Assembly (NCBI GenBank): GCA_036244855.1
Contig: BQKZ01006377.1
Coordinates: forward strand, 29,057-39,247
Source: Temnopleurus reevesii
Taxonomy: Eukaryota; Echinodermata; Echinoidea; Temnopleuroida; Temnopleuridae
Direction of reading: 5' to 3'
DNA length: 10,191 nt
In this document: positions 6,201 through 10,191 of the stretch, one piece after another
Position numbering within the stretch: position 1 is the stretch's first letter
How the letters are laid out: each line of letters starts with the position of its first letter
Made by a program: the position numbers and the translations under genes
Notes under the pieces: generated by a model
Databases searched by the model: none
What the model was told of the DNA's origin: nothing
What the model saw: only the letters and a program-made list of their open reading frames with translations

Positions 6201-8844
6201 TTATTCAAATATATTGAATTATTTTTTCGCCTTCAAAGGTCGATCCCTTGAAGAAGGTTGAGGAGCTGGTTCAGCAGGCCAACGTAGAGAGCACTTTTTC
6301 CATTCTCAAGGCAGAGGAATACTACCAACAAGCAGTAGAACTTGCCATAAAGCACCTACCAGGATCTACAGAAGCTTATATCAAGGTACATGTACAATAA
6401 AGAAAATAATGATAATTTTTATATTTATGCTGTGCAATTTCCATATGGATATACATGTACTCAACTGCGCGTTACAATTACAATATTATTACTCAGCCAT
6501 AGCAAAACGTCGCCACCCAACTAAATCATCCCATCAAATCCACAACACAGAGCTGCAAGCAACAGACTCTGCTAAATACCTTGGAGTGGAAATATCAAAT
6601 GACTTAATTGTCGTTTGATAAACACATTACTAACATCTCAAAGAAAGGTATGAGGGCTCTTAGCTTCATCAGAAGGAATCTTCCGGGACTGTCATGCACA
6701 CGGGAAATAAAAGAGGCATGCTACAATACCCTCGTTCGACCAATCATGGAATATGCAAGATGTGTATGGGACCCTAAAACCAGCAAAGCTAAACACAAAG
6801 CAGAATCAGTTCAGCGTAGTGCCGCCGAGTATGTGACAGGGGACTACTCCAAACGCAGCAGTGTGACATCTATGCTAGATGAGCTGAAATGGAAGACCCT
6901 TGAACAATTTCGAACCATAGCCAAGATGGCGATGATGTACAAGATAACACAACAACTGGTAGACATTCCAACTGATCAGCTAAAACCAGTCACATCAGCG
7001 ACTAGAGGACACAGTCAGTGGTTTGTCATCCCCAGGGCTCGAGCATCCCTACTCAAGGATTCCTTTTTCCCAAACGCCTTCCGTTCGTGGAATGGTCTGC
7101 CTGAGTTTGTGATTTCATCGTCTTTCTTGGACGTCTTGAAGTTGCGAATTGGAGAAGAAGAAGAAGGCGCTCTTGCATAGAAAGGAATGAATTCCTGTCA
7201 ATACCAATATAGCCATACGACCCTCGGGTTGAAAGGCAAGAGTCAAAACCACAACATTATGGCATCTCCATATGTATAAAGTTCCAATTGATTGCAAATC
7301 AACTGCAAATCAGTTGCGAATTAAAATGTGCATTTAAACAATACGCATATGAAAACAAGAATTTATTTATTGATTGATTGACTGAATTTGATCAGTTCCT
7401 TTGGCATTGGCATTTTGGAATAACATTTGTGGATTTTCTTCATTTCAGACTGTTTCTGCTCTTCACAAATTCCTGATGGACATCAAACGAGACTCTTCGA
7501 AGGCTGAGCAGTTGTTTGATCAGATGATGATGCAAGGAAAAAATCTGGATTCTGACACACTGCGTAAGTGATGAATTTATATTGTTTTATGAAGGGAAAA
7601 TTGATTTGGAGATTCAATAATACTTTACCGAACTGTTGTTGCATTGTTGGTCATTCACATTGATTTGGGGGCTATTTGAATTTTCAATTCAATTCAATTT
7701 ATTCATTCTTTCTGCTTTTTTCTCGTTTTGAACAAACACAACAATTTTATAAACATAAACATAAAGAATAGCTTGTTTAGTACACACCCCAAATGGCAGA
7801 AGTACAGCACAATATTATATAAAATAATATACTTTTTCTATAACATGCTAAATATACATATACAGTAGCTACAATATGTGCACATGTGTATCTGTTATGA
7901 ATATGTATGTATTTTTTATGAATATGTATGTATGTATTTGTTATGAATATGTATGTATTTGTTATGAATATGTATGTATTTATTATGCCTATCATGACAT
8001 TGTTACAAAGAGGTCACAATCAAGTGCAAAACCAGCTGCAATTTAAAATAGACATCGCGCTTGATTGAATCTAGGCAATTCCACTGCTTGCTTATGTCCA
8101 TTAAACTAATAGCGAGTGCTTGTCATGATGAAATTCCTTGAAATTTAGAATAATTTATTCGACAGGAGCAAAGAAATCAGATGAACAGAAGGAAAAGAAA
8201 TTGAGAAAAATTGGACAAGTAATAAGAAAGTTATGAATGTTTTAATATTAAGACAAATTGGCAACTGATGACGTCACAAGTGCTTTTATTCATATCATTG
8301 TTATAATATGTTACATTTTCTTCAAAATTATTTTGATTTCCTCAAAACTTACAGGATATCTTTATGATAGATATGTAGCTCCCATGTTTGCATGTTTACA
8401 TTTATTCAAACTTTGTGTCTGTCTGTAGAAGTGATGAATTTCGCACCATAGATACTTGTCTGATTTGCTTCAAATTTTTCTTGTTCTGCTTACCAATTGT
8501 GTCTGTTCCTATCAAAAATATTACTATTTATTGTGTTTCAATGATTTTTTTTCACCCATGATGAATTTCAATAAATTCCAATGATTAATCATATTAATGT
8601 ATATATATGCAGGATGACATTATTATTTAAAATTGTTTTTCATCATGATTTCGACAAAAAAACGAGCAAACATATACATGTACTGTATGTTTCAAAATGT
8701 ACATGTATATACAAGTAGTACACTTAACATGTTGGTAGTTCATATATATTGATGAGAGATGTAATTAATCTTGATATTTATTCCCTAGGAAACAAAGCAA
8801 ATCTTGCCGCGATGGTGAAGGATATGATGCCGTACCAGGTACCG
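1..8844 (+). CDS. PARP4: PARP4-like (vault PARP) gene, internal part, nine exons
   Basis: This is the gene-level entry; the span includes introns. Joining 1-230, 1539-1638, 2942-3112, 4416-4496, 4883-5065, 5709-5828, 6239-6385, 7449-7563 and 8789-8838/8844 gives one open frame with GT-AG boundaries. The first six exons match, in order, what I recall of the VWA and post-VWA part of animal PARP4, an ADP-ribosyltransferase associated with the vault ribonucleoprotein particle. Human PARP4 is ordered BRCT, PARP catalytic, VIT, VWA, proline-rich and MVP-binding. Only the end of the VWA and what follows are visible, so catalytic activity cannot be judged. Intron 1 is phase 2, introns 2-7 phase 0, intron 8 phase 1 and intron 9 phase 0. 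Exons 7-9 turn TPR-like. Neither the start nor the end of the gene is in the window. Family assignment is strong for exons 1-6; membership of exons 7-9 rests on frame and strand. Confidence 0.82.
578..655 (-). mobile_element. SINE tail fragment, minus strand
   Basis: Read on the minus strand the fragment goes GTAAAGTGCTTTGAACC, a short spacer, AGCGCTATACAAATG, then an ATT-rich tail. This is the two-GCGC-box plus ATATAAAT plus (ATT)n arrangement seen in three other places in this window. No tRNA head is recognisable, so it is 5'-truncated. The family name is unknown to me. Confidence 0.6.
1320..1538 (+). repeat. Tandem duplication including the 3' splice site of intron 1
   Basis: Two imperfect copies, about 1320-1432 and 1433-1538, have a ~113-bp period. 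Both contain CTATTGGTAT, AAATCTTGATTAAAAAA, CATTGTTTAAAACTTTGAAT and TTATTTGTAA or its variant, then a pyrimidine tract. Copy 1 ends in ctgtag at 1421-1426; copy 2 ends in the real acceptor ctctttag at 1538. The duplication therefore doubled the branch-point region, polypyrimidine tract and AG. Use of the upstream AG would read into TAA at 1442-1444. Confidence 0.88.
1539..1638 (+). CDS. PARP4: Exon 2: end of VWA domain (SSANRHVL block)
   Basis: The exon is 100 bases long, entered in phase 2 and left in phase 0. The acceptor is a pyrimidine-rich tract ending ctctttag at 1538; the donor is AAG|gtatgt at 1639. The translation after the split Ser codon is SSANRHVLKSMARVGSG, then AFEFFDNNAKSRWEKK. 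The ANRHVL motif and the aromatic FEFF.N.KS.W pattern align with the PARP4 segment that closes the VWA fold (human: TANRHVL, then VFEYFNAKSKHSW, from memory). The upstream flank is a tandem copy carrying a decoy acceptor at 1425-1426. Joining exon 1 to that decoy gives a TAA stop within seven codons, which supports the 1539 start. Confidence 0.88.
1664..1735 (-). mobile_element. SINE tail fragment, minus strand
   Basis: On the minus strand it reads TGAAGCACATAGAGCAG, a spacer, CGATATCGCTATATAAATGC, then an AT-rich tail of ATT/ATA triplets. The layout matches the tail at 578-655, with the second box slightly diverged. It starts 25 bases downstream of the exon 2 donor. Confidence 0.55.
1743..1870. 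repeat. Foldback element, imperfect inverted repeat
   Basis: The left arm 1743-1786 and right arm 1817-1870 are imperfect reverse complements around a ~30-base loop. Paired blocks are TAATAT-GACTG-CCTT at the ends, GGGAGATAC-C near the middle, and ATATTTCCCTC against GAGGGAAATAT at the loop. The right arm carries small insertions. This could be a short non-autonomous DNA transposon; no clear target-site duplication is visible. Confidence 0.7.
2722..2763. other. Small hairpin with symmetric internal loop
   Basis: TTGCTAGGT (2722-2730) pairs with ACCTAGCAA (2755-2763). After a 5x5 internal loop, AAAC (2736-2739) pairs with GTTT (2746-2749). The function is unknown; it may be chance or a mobile-element relic. 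Confidence 0.4.
2942..3112 (+). CDS. PARP4: Exon 3: post-VWA beta-rich segment (LVVYGF block)
   Basis: The exon is 171 bases (57 codons), phase 0 at both ends. The acceptor is acatgcag at 2941; the donor is GAA|gtaagt at 3113, a strong consensus. Near residues 14-20 it reads SVSSLEVQWKQ, then PTPIQAPRQLTSLFNGSRLV followed by VYGFVQYCTE. Human PARP4 has the same layout after the VWA domain: a V.V.WQQ strand, a PxxxQAPxQxxSLF stretch and R.LVYGF. This region probably packs against the VIT/VWA core, as in related VIT-VWA proteins; that role is inferred. Reading past the donor in frame gives a stop at 3126-3128, so the exon must be spliced. An overlapping frame at 2998-3216 is a shadow. Confidence 0.88.
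3205..3355. mobile_element. 151-bp MITE-like element with 22-bp terminal inverted repeats
   Basis: The left end reads AGTCATCTGTGACAAAGGGC then AC (3205-3226). The right end, reverse-complemented, reads AGTCAACTGTGACGAAGGGC then AC (3334-3355). That is 20 of 22 identical. Weaker inverted similarity continues inward (GAC-G-ATAGTA on both sides). There is no coding capacity. A target-site duplication is not obvious, so the exact boundary and superfamily are unresolved. Confidence 0.72.
3435..3458 (+). repeat. TTGAA simple-repeat tract
   Basis: The tract contains ttgaattattgaattgaat and ends gaac. Similar AATTGAATTGAA tracts often cap non-LTR element tails in invertebrate genomes, and a reverse-oriented one lies at 7684-7702. 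The parent element is not identified. Confidence 0.45.
3915..4115. repeat. GGGCTCC / GGAGCCC repeat cluster
   Basis: GGGCTCC occurs near 3929, 4033 and 4105, and GGAGCC or its extended form near 3970, 4056 and 4075. The result is short inverted pairs, for example 4033-4039 with 4056-4062. The block is GC-richer than the surrounding intron. It looks like a dispersed repeat rather than coding sequence. Confidence 0.5.
4416..4496 (+). CDS. PARP4: Exon 4: post-VWA segment, short exon
   Basis: The exon is 81 bases (27 codons), phase 0 at both ends. The acceptor is catacag at 4415; the donor is CAG|gtaaca at 4497. The translation begins ACLKASIDGEEVSTMVSTPE and ends LCITQGQ. It continues exon 3 without a gap relative to human PARP4, where a T.CALI.....FRTMVSTTEL.....G sequence follows the LVYGF block. 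The TMVSTPEL match is the diagnostic part. The exon is easy to miss because it is short, sits in a long intronic stretch and has minus-strand frames over it. Skipping it would keep the frame and remove 27 residues. Confidence 0.82.
4497..4882 (+). other. Intron 4 (phase 0)
   Basis: This 386-bp intron includes the decayed duplicate of the exon 5 start at 4648-4705 and its duplicated upstream flank. CTAATATCATGC occurs at 4524-4535 and again at 4800-4811, and TCTTTTGATCTT at 4625-4636 and 4863-4874. Most of the intron is therefore probably one tandem duplication. Confidence 0.75.
4648..4705 (+). pseudogene. Decayed duplicate of exon 5 start with its acceptor
   Basis: This stretch begins ATGTTGCATTGTTTC after a tag acceptor (4645-4647) and contains CGTGATTATAGATTGGGAAG, AC, then AGCATGCTAGACCC. 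Exon 5 begins ATGTTACATCGCTTG and contains CGTGATTAGAGACTGGGAAG, AT, then GGCATGCTAGACCC. From ATG to CTAGACCC the copy is 57 bases against 62, a 5-base loss that shifts the frame and destroys the ARAVIRDWEDG block. It has no matching donor side, so it is a broken partial exon. The copy is retained in intron 4 and offers a decoy 3' splice site 235 bases upstream of the true one. Confidence 0.85.
4883..5065 (+). CDS. PARP4: Exon 5: ARAVIRDWEDG / TSFVAIEKR core of the post-VWA region
   Basis: The exon is 183 bases (61 codons), phase 0 at both ends. The acceptor is ggatctag at 4882; the donor is GAG|gtaaag at 5066. It opens MLHRLTARAVIRDWEDGML and ends with LSKRFSIVTQLTSFVAIEKR plus EE. This is the best-conserved block seen here: animal PARP4 has K.AARALIRDYEDG and LSKE.S.ITQFTSFVAVEKR at the same spacing. 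VIT-VWA relatives share the helix plus a ..TSFVAVE.. strand after the VWA domain. The ATG at 4883 is an internal Met after the acceptor, not a translation start. A decayed copy of this exon's first ~60 bases and its acceptor lies 235 bases upstream. Confidence 0.9.
5066..5708 (+). other. Intron 5 (phase 0)
   Basis: The intron contains a plus-strand SINE tail at 5195-5252. The rest is AT-rich with no exon or further repeat I can support. The exon 5 frame stays open past the donor to a TAA at 5114-5116, but that extension leaves the conserved family sequence. Confidence 0.75.
5195..5252 (+). mobile_element. SINE tail fragment, plus strand
   Basis: It reads TTAAAAGCGCAG, a 21-base spacer, then CTGCGCTATATAAATG. 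AGCGCAG and CTGCGCT form a 7-bp inverted pair, giving the stem-loop typical of this tail. It is the same arrangement as 578-655 and 1664-1735 in the opposite orientation. No tRNA head is present. Confidence 0.6.
5709..5828 (+). CDS. PARP4: Exon 6: acidic linker with EDVDFLSYMDWQ motif
   Basis: The exon is 120 bases (40 codons), phase 0 at both ends. The acceptor is ctttgtag at 5708; the proposed donor is GAG|gttcgt at 5829, weaker than the other donors. The product starts GEDLRRKDVSLAQLAEAEDV and continues DFLSYMDWQKTVRLDSEEDE. The EDVDFL.YM.WQ motif is specific to PARP4 just after the TSFVAVEKR block, so this exon anchors the family call. If the weak donor were not used, the frame would run ten codons further to TGA at 5856-5858 and truncate the protein. 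In vertebrates a low-complexity, proline-rich region follows; here the next in-frame exon is helical. Confidence 0.82.
5889..5943 (+). promoter_or_regulatory. RNA polymerase III A and B boxes of the SINE
   Basis: The A box TGGTGTAGTGG (5889-5899) and B box GGTTCGAATCC (5933-5943) fit the tRNA-type consensus, 33 bases apart. They lie in sense orientation within the host intron. Whether they are active is unknown. Confidence 0.75.
6121..6197. repeat. ATATATGA and TTA microsatellites
   Basis: Three GAATATATAT units lie at about 6124-6157, followed by an (ATT/TTA)n run at about 6166-6197. Together they form the 3' tail of the SINE. Confidence 0.85.
6239..6385 (+). CDS. Exon 7: start of TPR-like helical region
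   Basis: The exon is 147 bases (49 codons), phase 0 at both ends. The acceptor is cttcaaag at 6238, with an unusual A before AG; the donor is AAG|gtacat at 6386. The translation runs VDPLKKVEELVQQANVESTF, SILKAEEYYQQAVELAIKHL, PGSTEAYIK. KAEEYYQQAVELA has the helix-B pattern of a tetratricopeptide repeat (A..YY..A.....P), and the next helix starts at GSTEAYIK and continues in exon 8. TPRs are protein-binding helix pairs. I do not recognise this sequence in vertebrate PARP4. The frame and strand fit exon 6, and intron 6 is mostly a SINE. The exon could alternatively belong to another transcript, but no new start is visible. Confidence 0.72.
6481..7180 (+). pseudogene. Reverse-transcriptase C-terminal remnant of LINE ORF2, one frameshift
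   Basis: The first frame (6481-6606) ends in DSAKYLGVEISNDL. The second (6608-7180) carries SFDKHITNISKKGMRALSFI, RRNLPG, NTLVRPIMEYARCVWDP, VQRSAAEYVTGDY, SVTSMLDELKWKTLEQFR and FPNAFRSWNGLPEF. YLGV, LVRP.(L/M)EYA..VWDP and VQR.AA..V are hallmarks of the region after the catalytic palm in CR1/jockey-type elements. The catalytic YADD part and the endonuclease are absent, so the fragment is inactive. The frame changes by one base near 6607; the second frame then stays open for 190 codons without a stop, suggesting a fairly recent insertion. The final residues are encoded by a GAA/GAAG microsatellite near 7152-7167. Confidence 0.88.
6481..7390 (+). mobile_element. 5'-truncated non-LTR retrotransposon (CR1/jockey-like), 3' end
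   Basis: The fragment includes the C-terminal part of a reverse-transcriptase ORF (about 6481-7180) and a candidate 3' UTR ending near the ATTGATTGATTGA tract at about 7367-7379. The 5' boundary is approximate because similarity fades before 6500. 5' truncation is the usual outcome of target-primed reverse transcription. It lies in the same orientation as the host gene. The 3' boundary is a guess based on the simple-repeat tail. Confidence 0.72.
7449..7563 (+). CDS. Exon 8: TPR-like helix pair
   Basis: The exon is 115 bases, entered in phase 0 and left in phase 1. The acceptor is ttcatttcag at 7448 with a good pyrimidine tract; the donor is TGC|gtaagt at 7564. The product is TVSALHKFLMDIKRDSSKAE, then QLFDQMMMQGKNLDSDTL plus one base. 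Joined to exon 7 it gives ..EAYIKTVSALHKFLMDIKRD.., a helix followed by a helix with KAEQLFDQMM. This matches the long-turn TPR variety with an FL..(V/I)(R/K)+D..(K/R)AE.L(F/Y) pattern. The reading frame stays open through the splice to exon 9, where the next helix is expected. Family assignment is by pattern, not by alignment. Confidence 0.75.
7684..7702 (-). repeat. TTCAA simple-repeat tract
   Basis: The tract is tcaattcaattcaatttat, an (AATTC)n-like run. It could be the tail of a minus-strand non-LTR element extending to the right, but no coding part is recognisable. Confidence 0.45.
7891..7986. repeat. 21-bp tandem repeat, about four copies
   Basis: The unit GTTATGAATATGTATGTATT plus T recurs four times with small length changes; the second copy carries an extra GTAT. 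It is a minisatellite with internal GTAT microsatellite character. Minus-strand reading frames here are low-complexity artefacts. Confidence 0.85.
8166..8218 (+). other. Possible cryptic or alternative exon
   Basis: The sequence after attcgacag (to 8165) stays open to a gtaata donor at 8219. Entered in phase 1 it reads RAKKSDEQKEKKLRKIGQ. Inclusion leaves phase 0, so exon 9 would then hit TGA at its tenth codon. The TPR pattern also continues better from exon 8 straight to exon 9. At most it is a frame-breaking alternative exon. Confidence 0.2.
8789..8838 (+). CDS. Exon 9: next TPR-like helix, with tandem donor sites
   Basis: This is a short exon entered in phase 1. The acceptor is attccctag at 8788. 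With the leftover C of exon 8 it reads RNKANLAAMVKDMMPYQ. The (R/N)xxAxLAxM pattern is what a TPR helix A should show after the LDSDTL turn of exon 8, which supports this exon being the true partner. Two donors lie six bases apart: CAG|gtaccg at 8839 and CCG|gtacgt at 8845. Both leave phase 0 and differ by two residues (Val-Pro). The second has the better intron side, the first the better exon side. The following exon is beyond the window. Confidence 0.65.
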
Positions 8845-9418
8845 GTACGTAGCTTGTCCTCTTTTTCATATACTGCATAGATAATTTTGTGGTGTTCATT
8901 TTTCGCGATTGGTTAGTGCATGCATATTTTTGCAGGGTATTGAATTAGCGGATACAATTCATGAAAATAGTATGATCTCCTAACCTAACAAAAAATTTTC
9001 AAGAAACAGAAAGTGATTACTGCTATAAAAGACATAGTAAAATTATAAAGAATGACTATATGATCACAGTATATTCTGGCGATTATGATTAGAAACGCAA
9101 ATAAACCCGCGATTGAAACATTGAAAGCATGCACTTCTCTAATAGTAGCTTATCATATTTTACTGTTTTAAAACGCTCCCTTTTCAACCTTTCAATGCAA
9201 TAATAATTTTTTTTTATTGATAGTGGGTGCAGATACATTTATTTCTTTAACCTTTTTAATAATATTTTTAAATATGCATGTATACATTAGATCAGATTTT
9301 TAAAAACAATAAGTTATGATACAATAACAGAGAAGTGCATGACATACTTCATAGCATGTGACAAAATGTTGTCAATATACATGAATATTTCTGTTCAGCT
9401 ATATAATTGAAATATTCA

Positions 9419-9953
9419 TTAAAGGGGAACCAACCCCTGGAATAAGCGTGCTCTCATTGAATGAAGAAAAATCAAATGAACAAACTGTGAAAATTTGGAT
9501 TACTTGTTCAAAAGTTACAAATTTTCAAAGTCACATAAATAAAACCATCCCTGCGGGTGCTGGGGATTCGCGCGATTGGCAACATTGACGGAATCTGTGA
9601 TGTCATGTCGGACAACTCCTCATTCACTTTGTACATACCTGTAGAATTGTTAAAAATCGACCAATGTACCATTTAGAGTGAGGGTTTAACATGGTTCTTC
9701 TCATAATACATGCAGAATTGGTAAAGGAATGTTATACATAGATGAAAAACTAATATGTTGTTGACTTTTCCAAAAAAGAGAAAATGTGAAATTTCATACA
9801 CAAAGTGAATAAGGAGTTGTCCGACATGACATCAGTGTGAATTTGAAAATTTAAACGGGTTGTCTGACTTTGTTCAAATTTTCACTGTTTGTTCATCTGA
9901 TTTTTCTTCATTTAATGATATCATGCTAATTTCAGGGGTTGGTTCCCGTTTAA
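9419..9953. mobile_element. 535-bp MITE with long inverted arms, TTAA flanks
   Basis: The left end AGGGGAACCAACCCCTG (9423-9439) matches the reverse complement of the right end (9933-9949) at 16 of 17 positions. TTAA lies immediately outside on both sides (9419-9422, 9950-9953). Inner arms also pair: TGAAGAAAAATCA-ATGAACA on the left against the right around 9890-9910, and 9599-9632 against 9800-9833 at 33 of 34 positions. The centre (9633-9799) is unpaired. There is no transposase, so it is non-autonomous. TTAA suggests piggyBac-type insertion, but a TA duplication with slightly longer ends fits too. Confidence 0.87.
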
Positions 9954-9977
9954 TTTCTTATCAATTGTCCTGTTTAC

Positions 9978-10022
9978 TTCAAATTTTTTTATCTGCTCAT
10001 CTGATTTTTCGTCTTTTAATCA
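9978..10022 (+). repeat. Detached repeat of the MITE right arm
   Basis: TTCAAATTTT, then CTCATCTGATTTTTC and TTTTAATCA resemble 9873-9920 inside the MITE (TTCAAATTTT, TTCATCTGATTTTTC, ATTTAATGA), offset by about 105 bases. The copy lacks the terminal GGGGTTGGTTCCC. It may be a relic of an earlier or nested copy. Confidence 0.6.
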
Positions 10023-10100
10023 ATGCAAAATGTTTGAAGCCCAGACCCAATCTTTAAATCTACCCTGTATAACTTCCATTATTATCAATATGAGCGTTTT

Positions 10101-10134
10101 AAGCCGTACAATATTAAGCCATATTGTACGGCTT
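10101..10134. repeat. Perfect 14-bp hairpin with 6-base loop
   Basis: AAGCCGTACAATAT (10101-10114) is the exact reverse complement of ATATTGTACGGCTT (10121-10134) around TAAGCC. It is too short for an element on its own and may be the core of a foldback repeat. It has no T-run like a bacterial terminator, and such a role would not apply in this genome. Confidence 0.8.
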
Positions 10135-10191
10135 CAATTTTACGCTTGCGCAAAGCAGTGACCAGCCTTCTGGTATATGTAAAGATAATAA

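Larger units (their letters stand above)
5829..6238 (+). other. Intron 6 (phase 0), mostly a SINE
   Basis: Of 410 bases, about 315 (5882-6197) are a SINE with its simple-repeat tail. About 53 bases remain on the donor side and about 41 on the acceptor side. The donor gttcgt and the acceptor ttcaaag are the weakest pair in the gene. Confidence 0.7.
6386..7448 (+). other. Intron 7 (phase 0)
   Basis: The intron is dominated by a 5'-truncated LINE end (about 6481-7390). The donor region itself carries a TACATGTA palindrome (6387-6394). The last ~60 bases are a normal pyrimidine-rich 3' end. Confidence 0.75.
7564..8788 (+). other. Intron 8 (phase 1)
   Basis: The intron holds a TTCAA tract (7684-7702), a 21-bp tandem repeat (7891-7986) and a doubtful cryptic exon (8166-8218). 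The stretch 8220-8780 shows only AT-rich sequence and two TACATGTA palindromes (8675, 8700). The sequence 8026-8048 resembles 7300-7323 (TGCAAA-C-AG-TGC-A-TT-AAAAT), a possible shared repeat. Confidence 0.7.
8839..10191 (+). other. Intron 9 or 3' flank, to window end
   Basis: No further exon is recognisable. The region contains a long-inverted-repeat MITE (9419-9953), a partial repeat of its arm (9978-10022) and a perfect hairpin (10101-10134). The stretch 8850-9415 shows nothing I can name. No stop codon plus polyadenylation site for the host gene is evident, so the gene probably continues. Confidence 0.6.

Noticed and set aside
7115..7297. Minus-strand open frame of 60 codons
   Set aside because: It is antisense to the LINE reverse-transcriptase end.
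7891..7986. CRISPR-like array
   Set aside because: The copies are directly adjacent with no unique spacers, and the genome is eukaryotic.
7777..7995. Minus-strand open frame of 72 codons with repeated ITNTYIF
   Set aside because: It is produced by the 21-bp tandem repeat.
9860..10057. Plus-strand open frame of 65 codons
   Set aside because: It reads through the MITE right arm and the repeat beyond it; no domain pattern.
10101..10134. Transcription terminator hairpin
   Set aside because: There is no T-run after the stem, and intrinsic bacterial-type terminators do not apply to this gene.

Overview
The window looks like AT-rich nuclear DNA from an invertebrate animal, most likely a marine deuterostome such as an echinoderm or hemichordate. 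That placement is an inference from three things: GT-AG introns separating short exons related to an animal gene, a tRNA-headed SINE with a GCGC / ATATAAAT / (TTA)n tail, and a CR1/jockey-like retrotransposon fragment. There is no sign of bacterial gene organisation.

The backbone is one plus-strand gene, incomplete at both window edges. I can support nine exons: 1-230, 1539-1638, 2942-3112, 4416-4496, 4883-5065, 5709-5828, 6239-6385, 7449-7563 and 8789-8838 (or 8844). Exons 1-6 encode the end of a von Willebrand factor A (VWA) domain and the conserved segment after it, as in PARP4 (vault PARP). Recognisable blocks are LVSDGH, SANRHVL, LVVYGF, ARAVIRDWEDG, TSFVAIEKR and EDVDFLSYMDWQ. The BRCT, PARP catalytic and VIT domains would lie upstream of base 1. 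Exons 7-9 continue in frame into helical TPR-like sequence, which I do not associate with this position in vertebrate PARP4. This is the most interesting protein-level observation.

The introns are crowded with repeats. Intron 1 holds a SINE-tail fragment and a tandem duplication that includes the 3' splice site. Intron 2 holds another SINE tail, a foldback element and a small hairpin. Intron 3 holds a MITE-like 151-bp element and a GGGCTCC/GGAGCCC-rich repeat. Intron 4 holds a decayed duplicate of the start of exon 5 with its acceptor. Intron 5 holds a SINE tail. Intron 6 is mostly one SINE. Intron 7 holds a 5'-truncated LINE reverse-transcriptase end. Intron 8 holds a 21-bp tandem repeat, a (TTCAA)n tract and a doubtful cryptic exon. 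The stretch after exon 9 holds a ~535-bp long-inverted-repeat MITE flanked by TTAA, a detached piece of its arm, and a perfect 14-bp hairpin.

If all exons are joined, the product is a VWA protein of the vault-PARP type with a C-terminal helical repeat region. The remaining sequence is intronic mobile-element debris. I see no CRISPR array, operon, functional tRNA or rRNA.
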